A stretch of 64,000 nt of DNA from an uncultured Bacteroidales bacterium (GTDB taxonomy: Bacteria > Bacteroidota > Bacteroidia > Bacteroidales > P3): NCBI GenBank assembly GCA_900316235.1, contig ONCC01000010.1, positions 16,872-80,871 on the forward strand, in the 5' to 3' direction. This document shows positions 9,551 to 17,814 of this stretch, piece by piece. Position 1 is the stretch's first letter. The number at the start of each line of letters is the position of its first letter. A program made the translations under genes and the position numbers. Below the pieces are notes generated by a model. It saw nothing but the letters and a program-made list of their open reading frames with translations. It was not told where the DNA came from and did no database searches.

Positions 9551-11641
9551 ATGGCAAAGATTGAAAAACTTATTCCCAGAGGGAACGGCTACAACTGGAA
9601 GTTCAGCACCGTCGGAGGCGTGACACGCGTCAACATCGAGTCGGGCGAGGATATTGCTCACCTCAACGAGTTGGACCAGAAACTCTGGACTGTGCTGAGT
9701 TGCCCCGTGAAGGGTTTGGAGTTCGACGAAAAGACGCTGGCGCTGATGGATGCCGACAAGGACGGCCGCATCCGCGTCAACGAAGTGGTGGCCGCCTCGC
9801 AGTGGCTCACCAAAGTGCTGAAAGACATGAACTACCTGCTGGAGGGTAAGGATACAATCGATTTCTCTCAGGTGCAGGACAATACCGACGAGGGCAAGGA
9901 AGTCCTCGAGTCGGCACGTCTCATCCTTAAGCAATTGGGCGTGGAGAAGGAAAGTATCTCCATGGCCGATGTGGCCGAATACATGGCAGGCTATGAGGAG
10001 AAGTGCAAGGCCGACTATACCGCCGCAAACCCCGACCCCCACGAGCCCCCTTATGGCGATAAGAGCGACGATGCCGAGGCTGCTGTCAACGCCCTCCGCG
10101 CTAAAGTGGCCGACTTCTTTATGCGCTGCAAGCTGGTGCAGTTCGACGAGGAGGCCAGCGCCGCCCTCGATGTGCAGGTGGAGAAGATAGCCGCCATCAG
10201 CGGCAGCAACCTCGCCGACAACGCTGCCGAGATTTCCAGCTATCCCTTGGCACGTCCCGTCAAGGATGCCAAATTGCCGCTGAAAGGTGGTATCAACCCC
10301 GCCTGGCAGGGTGCTTTTGCGACGCTGAAGAGCCTGGTGCTTGATGTTGAATTTGTTGGCAAGGAATCGATTACTGAGGAGGAATGGAATACTGTCCTGG
10401 CCAAGGTCGACGCCTACACCGAATGGAAGGCTGCCGGCGAGACCGCCATGAACGAGGCTGTGGCTGAGATGCTGAAGACCCATGGCGCCGCCATCGAGCC
10501 TGTGGAGAAGTTGTTGCGTCTCTGCCGTGATTTCTTCCGGCTGCTCCACAACTTTGTGGTATTTAAAGATTTCTATCGTCGTGACGACAATCTTCAGGCT
10601 GTGTTCCAGGCTGGCAAGCTTTATGTCGACCAGCGTTGCTGTGAGCTCTGTGTCAAGGTTAGCGATATGCCCAAGCACATGGCTTCCGCTGGCAAGAGCG
10701 GCCTGTTCTTGCTTTACTGCCACTGCGTGAGTAAGGTGCAAGGTAAGGAAATGGACATTGTGGCCGCCCTCACCGATGGAGACATCAAGGACCTCCATGA
10801 GGGCAAGAACGCCATTTTCTACGACCGCACGGGTCAGGACTGGGACGCCACCATCACCAAGATTGTCGACAATCCCATCTCCATCCGTCAGGCCTTCTGG
10901 AGCCCCTATCGCAAGTTCGGCAAGTGGGTGACTGACAAAATCACCAAGAACGCCGAAGAAAAGGAAAGCAAGCAGTTTGACGAGATGACCGCCAAGGCTG
11001 ATACCGCCACCACCAACCTTACCAAAAAGGAAGAAGCTGCTGCCGACGCTACCGCCAAGGCAGAGGAGAAGAAGGCCCAGATGTTTGATATTGCCAAGTT
11101 CGCTGGTATCTTCGCTGCCATCGGCTTGGCCATTGGTGCCATCGGTGGCGCACTGGCCGCCTTGGGTGGCTTTGTTACTGCCAAGTGGTACAACATCATC
11201 CTCCTAGTCGCTGCTGTCGTTATCTTCATCTCCGGTCCCTCGATGCTCCTGGCCTGGCTCAAGCTGCGCAAGCGCAACCTCGGACCCCTGCTGAACGCCA
11301 ACGGTTGGGCCATCAACTCGGTGGTGAAAATCAATACTACCTTCGGCCAGACGCTGACCTCGGTGGCCAAGTATCCCAAGATTGTGGGCAAGGATCCCTT
11401 CGCCGACAAGAAGATGGCTTGGTGGAAGAAATGCCTCATCTGGCTCGTCATCCTCGCCGCTATGTTCGTCGTCGGCTTCAAGCTGACGCAGCACCACTGG
11501 CCGTGGGAATGCAAACCCGTCGAGGAACCCGCCGCCACAGAGGTTGTCGACAGTATCGCCGTTGAGGCCGAGGCTCCCGCTGAGGCTTCTGCAGAAGCCC
11601 CTGCTGAAGAGCCTGTCGCTGAAGAAACGCCCGCCGAGTGA
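9551..11641 (+). CDS. EF-hand-containing membrane protein of unknown function, 696 aa
   Basis: Residues 67-78 read DADKDGRIRVNE, a canonical calcium-binding EF-hand loop, inside a long soluble N-terminal region (1 to about 470) that has no signal peptide. A charged coiled-coil-like stretch rich in Glu, Lys and Ala (about 475-512) precedes three hydrophobic segments near 515-545, 547-570 and 628-645; the protein ends in an acidic Pro-Ala-Glu tail. The topology suggests a large cytoplasmic domain anchored at its C-terminus. I do not recognise the family. It has its own promoter, and the next gene overlaps its stop (GTGA). Confidence 0.7.
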   Translation: MAKIEKLIPRGNGYNWKFSTVGGVTRVNIESGEDIAHLNELDQKLWTVLSCPVKGLEFDEKTLALMDADKDGRIRVNEVVAASQWLTKVLKDMNYLLEGKDTIDFSQVQDNTDEGKEVLESARLILKQLGVEKESISMADVAEYMAGYEEKCKADYTAANPDPHEPPYGDKSDDAEAAVNALRAKVADFFMRCKLVQFDEEASAALDVQVEKIAAISGSNLADNAAEISSYPLARPVKDAKLPLKGGINPAWQGAFATLKSLVLDVEFVGKESITEEEWNTVLAKVDAYTEWKAAGETAMNEAVAEMLKTHGAAIEPVEKLLRLCRDFFRLLHNFVVFKDFYRRDDNLQAVFQAGKLYVDQRCCELCVKVSDMPKHMASAGKSGLFLLYCHCVSKVQGKEMDIVAALTDGDIKDLHEGKNAIFYDRTGQDWDATITKIVDNPISIRQAFWSPYRKFGKWVTDKITKNAEEKESKQFDEMTAKADTATTNLTKKEEAAADATAKAEEKKAQMFDIAKFAGIFAAIGLAIGAIGGALAALGGFVTAKWYNIILLVAAVVIFISGPSMLLAWLKLRKRNLGPLLNANGWAINSVVKINTTFGQTLTSVAKYPKIVGKDPFADKKMAWWKKCLIWLVILAAMFVVGFKLTQHHWPWECKPVEEPAATEVVDSIAVEAEAPAEASAEAPAEEPVAEETPAE

Positions 11642-12666
11642 AACGGCTGTTGACAATACTGTTGCTGATGACACCATTGGCATCGCAATCGCAAGAGACA
11701 ATCTCCACGTTGCCTCCACAAGGTCGGCCGCCGCAAGGGGTTACCGCCGCCTGGTGGAACGTGGAGAACCTCTTTGACACCCGCGACGACCCCAAGACCA
11801 ACGACGACGAATTTACGCCGCAGGGAGATAGGCACTGGACACGTCACCGTCTTGCCAACAAGATTAACGGCATCTACAAGACCCTCGTGATGATGGACCT
11901 GCCCGACGTGGTGGGTCTCGGCGAGGTGGAGAACGCCCATGTCCTCCGCGAGCTCTGCCAAGGGACGCCGCTGGCGCAGGTGCCTTACCGCTATGTGCAT
12001 TACGACTCTCCCGATCGTCGCGGCATCGACGTGGCCCTCATCTACCGCACCGACCGCTTCACCGTCACGAATAGCCGCAAGGTGAGTGTCAGCGACAGCG
12101 CCGCAGGTTTCTTCACGCGTGACATCCTTGTCGTCGAGGGTGTCCGGGTGCCCCCGGAGGGCGAAAAATCCGAGGGCGATAGCGTCTGCATCCTCGTCAA
12201 CCACTGGCCCTCTAAGAGGGGAGGGGAGGAGGCCGACGCCCAACGCCTGCGCATCGCCGACACGCTGCGCCGCCAGATGGTGGAGCTGCACGCCAAGCAC
12301 CCCACGGCCGCCATCATCGCCATGGGTGACATGAACAGCACCGCCGAAGAGGAGGCCATCGCCAAGGGTATGGGCTTCGCTGGCGACAGCATCAGCCCCG
12401 ACGGCATCCGTCTGCTCACGCTGCGCCTGCCGCGCGACATCGGTACCCATAAGTATCAGGGGCAATGGCGCTACATCGACCAGATGTTCCTCCTCGCCGA
12501 CGAGCCGTGGCAGGTGAAGAAGCTGAAACTGCTGCGCTTCGACCATCTCCTCACCGACGACGGAAACCGCCCCGGCCAGCGCCCTAAGCGCACCTACCAA
12601 GGACCGCGTTACGAGGGTGGCCTCTCCGACCACCTGCCGATGCTGCTCCGACTGCAGAAAAAATGA
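11638..12666 (+). CDS. Secreted endonuclease/exonuclease/phosphatase-fold protein
   Basis: Signal peptide (MKRLLTILLLMTPLASQSQ), then the EEP (DNase I-like) fold: WWNVENLFDT with the first metal ligands, GLGEVEN, DVALIYR, VNHWPSKRGG and MGDMNSTAEE, and a C-terminal SDHLPMLL with the catalytic Asp-His. The family covers nucleases and phosphodiesterases; an extracytoplasmic, metal-dependent phosphodiesterase is the best guess. GTG start at 11638 overlapping the upstream stop. Length of 342 residues is normal. Confidence 0.85.
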   Translation: MKRLLTILLLMTPLASQSQETISTLPPQGRPPQGVTAAWWNVENLFDTRDDPKTNDDEFTPQGDRHWTRHRLANKINGIYKTLVMMDLPDVVGLGEVENAHVLRELCQGTPLAQVPYRYVHYDSPDRRGIDVALIYRTDRFTVTNSRKVSVSDSAAGFFTRDILVVEGVRVPPEGEKSEGDSVCILVNHWPSKRGGEEADAQRLRIADTLRRQMVELHAKHPTAAIIAMGDMNSTAEEEAIAKGMGFAGDSISPDGIRLLTLRLPRDIGTHKYQGQWRYIDQMFLLADEPWQVKKLKLLRFDHLLTDDGNRPGQRPKRTYQGPRYEGGLSDHLPMLLRLQKK

Positions 12667-12673
12667 GCCCAAA

Positions 12674-12740
12674 ACAAAAGCCTCGCTTTTATATGCAACG
12701 AAAGCGAGGCTTTTGTCGGCTATAAAAGCGAGGCTTTTGT
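12674..12740 (+). repeat. GAGGC-hairpin repeat cluster and terminator
   Basis: An inverted copy ACAAAAGCCTCGCTTT (12674-12689) and a direct copy AAAGCGAGGCTTTTGT (12701-12716) form a terminator-like hairpin; a second direct copy follows at 12724-12740. Degenerate copies occur at about 12749 and 13379. The hairpin probably terminates the upstream operon; the extra copies allow alternative pairings. Confidence 0.7.
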
Positions 12741-12807
12741 ATGCACCCAAAACGAGGCATGGGTTTGGGTCGCGGAAAATAATTTTGGCCACATGGGAAA
12801 AAGTTCG

Positions 12808-12815
12808 TATTTTTG
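12808..12815 (+). promoter_or_regulatory. Promoter -7 element of the putative antitoxin gene
   Basis: TATTTTTG ends only four bases before the ATG at 12820, so transcription would begin at or just after that codon; the mRNA is leaderless or the true start is one of the in-frame ATGs at 12832 and 12838. Confidence 0.6.
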
Positions 12816-12819
12816 CACC

Positions 12820-13029
12820 ATGAAAAGCGATATGATTATGGCAAGCGATTATTCAACAGAAGAGTCCCAAACGCCTATGGCCAGCGAGCCTGCCGCCGAA
12901 TACGGGACGGTGGCGAAAAGGCATTTGCGGGTGGTTTCCGACGAGGAATTGGCGAGTTACATGCCTCTTGAGGAATCGAGACGCCTGATTACAGAAAAGA
13001 TATATCGATTCTATCATCCTGAGGCATGA
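12820..13029 (+). CDS. Small acidic protein, putative antitoxin
   Basis: Hydrophilic 69-residue protein with an acidic N-terminal half and a helical C-terminus; no domain recognised. Its stop overlaps the start of the following small basic-aromatic protein through ATGA, and it has its own promoter, an arrangement typical of type II toxin-antitoxin pairs. The start at 12820 is uncertain because the promoter is so close; 12832 or 12838 are alternatives. Function is inferred from context only. Confidence 0.5.
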   Translation: MKSDMIMASDYSTEESQTPMASEPAAEYGTVAKRHLRVVSDEELASYMPLEESRRLITEKIYRFYHPEA

Positions 13030-13340
13030 GATTGGTGGTTTCTCACAAAGTTCACCAGGCCATCGACAGTTTCTATGATGCGGCCATTCTCCGTCATTGG
13101 CACACTTTAAGTTATGAAACTGTCGAACAAAAGAAGAATCGGTTGTACGATGGCTTGGAGTCTTTGGAAGACTATGCTTTCATCTTCCCCAAGGCAAGGC
13201 TGAAAAAAGAATGGATGGATGCCGGATGGCAGGAGTTCATTTGTGAGGATTTCCATTTTGCCTATGAGTGTACCCAGGACTGTCACGGGGAGGATTTGGT
13301 CATTATCCATGATGCCGTCCATAGCTTGTTGTATCATTAA
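13026..13340 (+). CDS. Putative RelE/ParE-like toxin, 104 aa
   Basis: Starts MRLVVSHKVHQAIDSFYDAA, which resembles the N-terminal helix pair of RelE/ParE-fold proteins, followed by a KKNRLYDGLESL helix and a C-terminal strand-rich part (FHFAYECTQ, DLVIIHDAVHSLLYH). Translationally coupled to the acidic upstream gene. The fold assignment is tentative; it could be an unrelated small protein pair. Confidence 0.45.
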   Translation: MRLVVSHKVHQAIDSFYDAAILRHWHTLSYETVEQKKNRLYDGLESLEDYAFIFPKARLKKEWMDAGWQEFICEDFHFAYECTQDCHGEDLVIIHDAVHSLLYH

Positions 13341-13408
13341 ACTGAACCTTTAAGCTGGGGGGGGGATTAAGACCCCAAAACAAAAGCGAGGCTGAGAGGT
13401 GAAAGATG

Positions 13409-13437
13409 AAGCCCGTCGATTTTCGGCGGGCTTTTTT
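13409..13437 (+). terminator. Terminator after the putative toxin-antitoxin pair
   Basis: Hairpin with arms AAGCCCG and CGGGCTT followed by a T run. Confidence 0.7.
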
Positions 13438-13481
13438 GCTGTCTGGAACAGGCTATTTCCCAGGGCATTGTAGTAACCATG

Positions 13482-13531
13482 TCTTACTCAACTCTTACTA
13501 TACTCTTAGTCTTCTCTTTGTTAAAAATTAC
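13482..13531 (+). repeat. 11-bp period TCTTACTC array plus conserved 16-bp box upstream of DUF6266 gene
   Basis: Three units of exactly 11 bp (13482-13514; consensus TCTTACTCnnn) are followed at 13516-13531 by CTTTGTTAAAAATTAC. The same order, orientation and box occur upstream of the second DUF6266 gene (27367-27415, minus strand). Confidence 0.75.
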
Positions 13532-13599
13532 TTGAGTAGGCAATAATAAGGAGAATATAACGTTATGATAGGTGGAAAAGTAATTAAAATTGGTACGTT

Positions 13600-14376
13600 A
13601 TGGCAAAGCAAATGTCTGGTATTCTGGGAGGTTACAGCGGGAAGGTCGGTCCCGTGGTGGGGTATATGTGGAACGGGAAATACTGCGTGAGGGCGTACCC
13701 GCGGGGTGTGAAGAACCCGCAGACGCAACCGCAGATGGAGCACCGCAAAATGTTCAAGCAGGAGGTGCAGCTGGCGGCGAAGATGAGCTGGGCCGTGGGC
13801 ACCACGCTGCGCGACGAGGCACGCGCCATCGGCATGACGGCGTACAACCTCTTCGTGAAGCTGAACCAGCACGCCTTCGGCATGGAGGAGGAGCGGCTCA
13901 CAGTGGACTATAGCTCGCTGATTCTCAGTGTGGGAAACGTGGCGACGGTGAGCCTGAAGTCGATGGAATGGAGCTCGCGCAATGTGCTCGACGTGCGCTA
14001 CGAGCGTGGCACGGGCAGCAGCTTCGACCACGTCTACCTCTACGCCTATATCCCTGATTTGGAGACGGGTTTCCTGACGGCTCCCGCCTACCGCCGCGAC
14101 AAGCGCGTGGCGCTGGCGCTGCCCGACCGTTTCGCCGGCCACACGGCGCATATCTACCTCATGGTGCAGTCGGCCGACGGCCGATGGAGCAATTCGGTAT
14201 ACGCTGGTGAAATTACTCTGGATGAGAGTGTTGAGGTGCCGCAGGAGGACTTCACGGAAGGGACGCTGTCACCCTCGAACGAAACAGAGCTTATCCCGCA
14301 GGGGCGTACGAAGTCGGGCACAAGCAAAGCTCCCGAGAAGGAGGGGCCGCCGCCCAAACGGTCCGCAGGAAAATAA
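13600..14376 (+). CDS. DUF6266 family protein, first copy
   Basis: Protein of 258 residues of the Bacteroidetes DUF6266 family. The N-terminus shows the family signature: SGILGGYSGKVGPVVGYMW, a basic CVRAYP patch and NPQTQPQMEHR. No signal peptide is seen; the body is beta-rich with a polar, proline-rich C-terminal tail (last about 50 residues). Function is unknown. A paralogue with the same N-terminal signature lies at 26456-27241 on the minus strand, and both share an upstream 11-bp array with a 16-bp box. No perfect TAnnTTTG promoter is visible. Confidence 0.85.
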   Translation: MAKQMSGILGGYSGKVGPVVGYMWNGKYCVRAYPRGVKNPQTQPQMEHRKMFKQEVQLAAKMSWAVGTTLRDEARAIGMTAYNLFVKLNQHAFGMEEERLTVDYSSLILSVGNVATVSLKSMEWSSRNVLDVRYERGTGSSFDHVYLYAYIPDLETGFLTAPAYRRDKRVALALPDRFAGHTAHIYLMVQSADGRWSNSVYAGEITLDESVEVPQEDFTEGTLSPSNETELIPQGRTKSGTSKAPEKEGPPPKRSAGK

Positions 14377-14414
14377 AGATACAACAATTTTTTTGTCATG
14401 TCCCGAATTCTTCG

Positions 14415-14422
14415 TATTTTTG
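14415..14422 (+). promoter_or_regulatory. Promoter -7 element of aspS
   Basis: TATTTTTG, 35 bases before the aspS start, in an AT-rich gap. Confidence 0.65.
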
Positions 14423-14457
14423 CACCTTGGTTTTTTTGAGAAAAAAATAACGAAACA

Positions 14458-16212
14458 ATGTATAGGACTAATACTTGCGGCGAGCTCCGCCTCGCCAATG
14501 TGGGACAGACAGTGACCCTCGCCGGATGGGTGCAGCGCTCGCGCGACCTTGGCGGCATGACCTTTATCGACCTGCGCGACCGCTACGGCATCACGCAGCT
14601 GGCGTTCAACATGGAGACCAACGCTCCTTTGTGTGAGCAGGCTCGCCGTCTCGGACGCGAATACGTCATCCAGGTGACCGGCAAGGTCATCGAGCGCAGC
14701 TCGAAGAACACGAAAATTCCTACCGGTGAAATCGAGATTGAGGTGGCCGAGCTGACCATCCTCAACGAGGCCAAGGTGCCGCCCTTCACCATCGAAGACC
14801 AGAGCGACGGCGGCGACGATATCCGCATGAAATACCGCTACCTCGACATCCGTCGCAACCCTGTGAAGAACAACCTCATCATGCGCCACCGCATGGCTAT
14901 GCTGGTACGCAACTACCTCTCCGACCGCGATTTCTTGGAGATTGAGACCCCCATGCTCATCAAGAGTACCCCTGAAGGTGCCCGCGACTTCGTCGTCCCC
15001 AGCCGCATGAACCCCGGCGAGTTCTACGCCCTGCCGCAGAGCCCGCAGCAGTACAAGCAGCTGCTGATGGTGGCCGGCATGGACCGCTACTTCCAGATCG
15101 TGCGCTGCTTCCGCGACGAGGACCTCCGCGCCGACCGTCAGCCCGAGTTCACGCAGATCGACTGCGAGATGAGTTTCGTGCATCAGGAGGATGTGCTCAA
15201 TATGTTCGAGGGCCTCGCCAAGCACCTCTTCAAGGAGATGAAGGGCATAGAGTTCGATAAGTTCCCCCGCATGACCTGGCACGACGCCATGTGCCTCTAC
15301 GGCTCCGACAAGCCCGATATCCGCTTCGGCATGGAATTCCAGGAGGTCACCGACGTGGTCAAGGGCCACGGCTTCGGCCTCTTCGACGGCAGCGAGCTGG
15401 TGGTGGGCATCGTGGCCCCCGGCTGCGCCGAATACACTCGCAAGCAGCTCGATGCGCTGACCGACTTCGTGAAGCGTCCGCAGGTGGGTGCTGGCGGCAT
15501 GGTGTACATCAAATACAACGCCGACGGCAGCTTTAAGAGCAGCGTGGACAAGTTCTATGATGCCGAGGCTCTCAAGGCCATCGCTGACAAGATGGAAGCC
15601 AAGCCCGGTGACCTGATGCTGTTGCTCTGCGGCCCCGCCATGAAGACGCGCACGCAACTTTGCGCCCTACGCCTCGAGATGGGCAGCCAGCTCGGCCTGC
15701 GCGACCCGCAGAAGTTCGCACCCCTCTGGGTCATCGACTTCCCCCTGCTGGAATGGGACGACGAGACTCAGCGCTACTATGCTATGCACCACCCCTTCAC
15801 GGCTCCCAAGCCCGAGGATGAGGCTCTGCTCGACGACCCCAGTCGCTGGGGCGACATCCGCGCCAACGCCTACGATATCGTGATGAACGGCACCGAGGTG
15901 GGTGGCGGCAGCATCCGTATCCACGACCGCGTGCTGCAGAACAAGATGTTCCATACCCTCGGCTTCACCGACGAGAGCGCCGCCGCGCAGTTCGGATTCC
16001 TGATGGATGCCTTCACCTACGGCGCCCCGCCACACGCCGGTCTCGCCTTCGGCTTCGACCGCCTCTGCTCCATCTTCGCCGGTGCCGACAGCATCCGCGA
16101 CTTCATCGCCTTCCCCAAGAACAACGCCGGCCGCGACGTCATGAGCCAGTCGCCAGCGCCCATCAGCCAGGAACAGCTCGACGAGCTGCAGATAGCAATA
16201 AAGAAAAACTAG
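14458..16212 (+). CDS. aspS: Aspartyl-tRNA synthetase
   Basis: Class IIb synthetase charging tRNA(Asp). The 584-residue length is that of bacterial AspRS. N-terminal OB-fold anticodon domain ([20 protein letters not shown]), class II motif 1 near [12 protein letters not shown], motif 2 [18 protein letters not shown], a bacterial GAD insertion, and motif 3 with GLAFGFDRL near the C-terminus. The TAG stop lies inside the first unit of a 9-bp CTAG array that leads to the four-helix-bundle gene. Confidence 0.97.
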   Translation: MYRTNTCGELRLANVGQTVTLAGWVQRSRDLGGMTFIDLRDRYGITQLAFNMETNAPLCEQARRLGREYVIQVTGKVIERSSKNTKIPTGEIEIEVAELTILNEAKVPPFTIEDQSDGGDDIRMKYRYLDIRRNPVKNNLIMRHRMAMLVRNYLSDRDFLEIETPMLIKSTPEGARDFVVPSRMNPGEFYALPQSPQQYKQLLMVAGMDRYFQIVRCFRDEDLRADRQPEFTQIDCEMSFVHQEDVLNMFEGLAKHLFKEMKGIEFDKFPRMTWHDAMCLYGSDKPDIRFGMEFQEVTDVVKGHGFGLFDGSELVVGIVAPGCAEYTRKQLDALTDFVKRPQVGAGGMVYIKYNADGSFKSSVDKFYDAEALKAIADKMEAKPGDLMLLLCGPAMKTRTQLCALRLEMGSQLGLRDPQKFAPLWVIDFPLLEWDDETQRYYAMHHPFTAPKPEDEALLDDPSRWGDIRANAYDIVMNGTEVGGGSIRIHDRVLQNKMFHTLGFTDESAAAQFGFLMDAFTYGAPPHAGLAFGFDRLCSIFAGADSIRDFIAFPKNNAGRDVMSQSPAPISQEQLDELQIAIKKN

Positions 16213-16260
16213 AGAAACTAGTTATTCTAGTTAAACTAGTTATACTAGAAAAACTAGAAA
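16207..16260 (+). repeat. 9-bp period CTAG array, six units (upstream bracket)
   Basis: Six consecutive 9-bp units of form nnCTAGnnn (most often AACTAGTTA or AACTAGAAA), beginning with the aspS stop codon inside unit 1 and ending eight bases before the next ATG. CTAG is self-complementary, so each unit is a partial palindrome. Confidence 0.9.
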
Positions 16261-16268
16261 AAAAAGCT

Positions 16269-16904
16269 ATGCAAGGGCCGCGTTCCATCTTCAAGCCGAC
16301 TGCCAACTGGCACAACCTTCATCTCTATAAAAAGAGCGATGTGCTGTACCAGTTGACAGTTGTCTTCTGTCGGAGGTTTCTGCCATCATTTGGCGACCGC
16401 ACCGTCGATCAGATGGTGCAGGCCGCCCGCAGCGGCAAGCAGAACATCGTGGAGGGCAGCGAGGATGGCAAGACCAGCACGGAGATGGAGCTCAAGTTGC
16501 TCAATGTGGCGCGAGCCAGCATAGGCGAACTGCGTGAAGACTACGAGGACTACCTGAAAGGCCACCATCTCGAACTGTGGAGCAATCATCATCCCCGTTT
16601 CGACGCTATGCTGGCCTTCTGTAGGGAGAACAATGATTTCGGGGCTTTTGCTAGTATGGCTGAAAAGCTCTCGGACGAAGAGTTCTGCAATATGGCCATC
16701 ACCGTTTGCCGTATGACGGACAAGATGATAGTCTCGTACCTTGACTATTTGGAGAAGCGTTTTGTGACAGAGGGAGGCATCAAAGAACGTATGCATGCTG
16801 CCCGCACAGGTTACCGCCAGGAGCAAGATGCCAGGCTTCAATACCTTGAGGAGGAAAACAAGCGGCTGAAAGCAATACTTAATGACCATGGGATTAAATT
16901 CTAG
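16269..16904 (+). CDS. Four-helix-bundle suffix-domain protein (S23/23S-IVP-related), CTAG-array copy
   Basis: Helical protein of 211 residues related to the four-helix-bundle family once named for 23S rRNA intervening sequences (PF05635). Diagnostic segment: MVQAARSGKQNIVEGSEDG at about residues 45-63, then helices ELKLLNVARASIGELREDYEDYL. A C-terminal helical suffix ends in a coiled-coil-like LEEENKRLKAIL. A paralogue is at 53290-53982. The gene is bracketed by CTAG arrays, its stop TAG lying in the first unit of the downstream one. The fold is shared with Avd of diversity-generating retroelements, but no reverse transcriptase or variable repeat is seen here. Function unknown; nucleic-acid binding is an inference. 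Confidence 0.85.
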   Translation: MQGPRSIFKPTANWHNLHLYKKSDVLYQLTVVFCRRFLPSFGDRTVDQMVQAARSGKQNIVEGSEDGKTSTEMELKLLNVARASIGELREDYEDYLKGHHLELWSNHHPRFDAMLAFCRENNDFGAFASMAEKLSDEEFCNMAITVCRMTDKMIVSYLDYLEKRFVTEGGIKERMHAARTGYRQEQDARLQYLEEENKRLKAILNDHGIKF

Positions 16905-16934
16905 TTGAACTAGTTAAACTAGTAAAACTAGAAA
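16899..16934 (+). repeat. 9-bp period CTAG array, four units (downstream bracket)
   Basis: Four nnCTAGnnn units in exact 9-bp register; the first contains the TAG stop of the four-helix-bundle gene. Followed by an A-rich gap of 22 bases before menA. Confidence 0.9.
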
Positions 16935-16956
16935 TAAAAAAACAATACAGTCAACG

Positions 16957-17814
16957 ATGAACCCTTTGATAAAATCTATGCGCCTCCGCACATTGCCTCT
17001 GTCGTTGGCAGGCGTGGTGTGCGGAGGTCTGCTTGCTATGGGTGGACTTGGGAACGATGGCAGCTGGTGGACCTTCGCGCTGGTGCTGTTGACGGCCTGC
17101 CTGCTGCAGATTCTTTCCAACCTCAGCAACGAGATGGGCGACCACCTCAGCGGCGTGGATGGCGAGGGTAGGGAAGGTCCCAACTACAGCATGACCGACG
17201 GTGGCCTTACCGTGAAGCAGATGTGGAAAGCCATCAACGCGATGGTGGTGGTATGCTGCGTGAGTGGTCTGTTGATGGTGTGGATGAGCGGTAGTCCGTG
17301 GTGGTTGCTGTTGTTAGGTGCCGCCGCCATCTGGGCCGCCACCCACTATACCCTCGGCAAGAACCCCTACGGTTACCGTGGCCTCGGTGACCTCTTCGTA
17401 TTCATCTTTTTTGGCCTGGTGAGTGTGCTGGGCAGCTACTATGTGGTGGCCCACAGCATGGACTGGCAGATGCTCTATCCCGCCGTCGGCATCGGCCTGC
17501 TCAGCGTGGGCGTCCTCAACGTCAACAACGTGCGCGACATGGCCTCCGACGAGGGTATCCGCCGCACGGTGCCGTTACGGATAGGGGAGCGGTGGGGCAA
17601 AATCTACCAGGCGGCGCTGGTAATCATCGGCTTGGCGATGATGGTCATCGGCAGCGGCACCCCCTGGATGGTGCTCTTGGGCGCGCCCCTCGGCTGGCAC
17701 CTCTACATGGTGCGCACACGCTCCGGCCGCGACCTCGACCCCGCGCTGCCCCTGCTGGTCCTCTCCACGGCCGCCGCCGCCGTCATCTACATCATCGCCC
17801 GCTATGGCCTATGA
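16957..17814 (+). CDS. menA: 1,4-dihydroxy-2-naphthoate polyprenyltransferase
   Basis: UbiA-superfamily membrane enzyme that attaches the polyprenyl chain to 1,4-dihydroxy-2-naphthoate in menaquinone synthesis. About eight membrane segments in 285 residues. First Asp-rich motif region NLSNEMGDHLSGVDGEGREGP (shown here shortened: NEMGDHLSGVD), second NVNNVRDMASDEGIRR. The next gene, menG, overlaps by 11 bases, confirming the pathway. The four-helix-bundle cassette separates it from aspS. Confidence 0.93.
   Translation: MNPLIKSMRLRTLPLSLAGVVCGGLLAMGGLGNDGSWWTFALVLLTACLLQILSNLSNEMGDHLSGVDGEGREGPNYSMTDGGLTVKQMWKAINAMVVVCCVSGLLMVWMSGSPWWLLLLGAAAIWAATHYTLGKNPYGYRGLGDLFVFIFFGLVSVLGSYYVVAHSMDWQMLYPAVGIGLLSVGVLNVNNVRDMASDEGIRRTVPLRIGERWGKIYQAALVIIGLAMMVIGSGTPWMVLLGAPLGWHLYMVRTRSGRDLDPALPLLVLSTAAAAVIYIIARYGL

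Noticed and set aside
10906..12792. 628-codon open frame on the minus strand
   Set aside because: Antisense to the EF-hand protein and phosphatase-fold genes, which have signal peptides, motifs and coupled starts; the antisense product is low-complexity.
12793..12822. Upstream ATG at 12793 as the antitoxin start
   Set aside because: It lies in front of the -7 element, so it would not be on the mRNA.
16207..16934. Diversity-generating retroelement, because of the Avd-like fold
   Set aside because: No reverse transcriptase gene and no template/variable repeat pair with adenine-specific differences is present near either four-helix-bundle gene.
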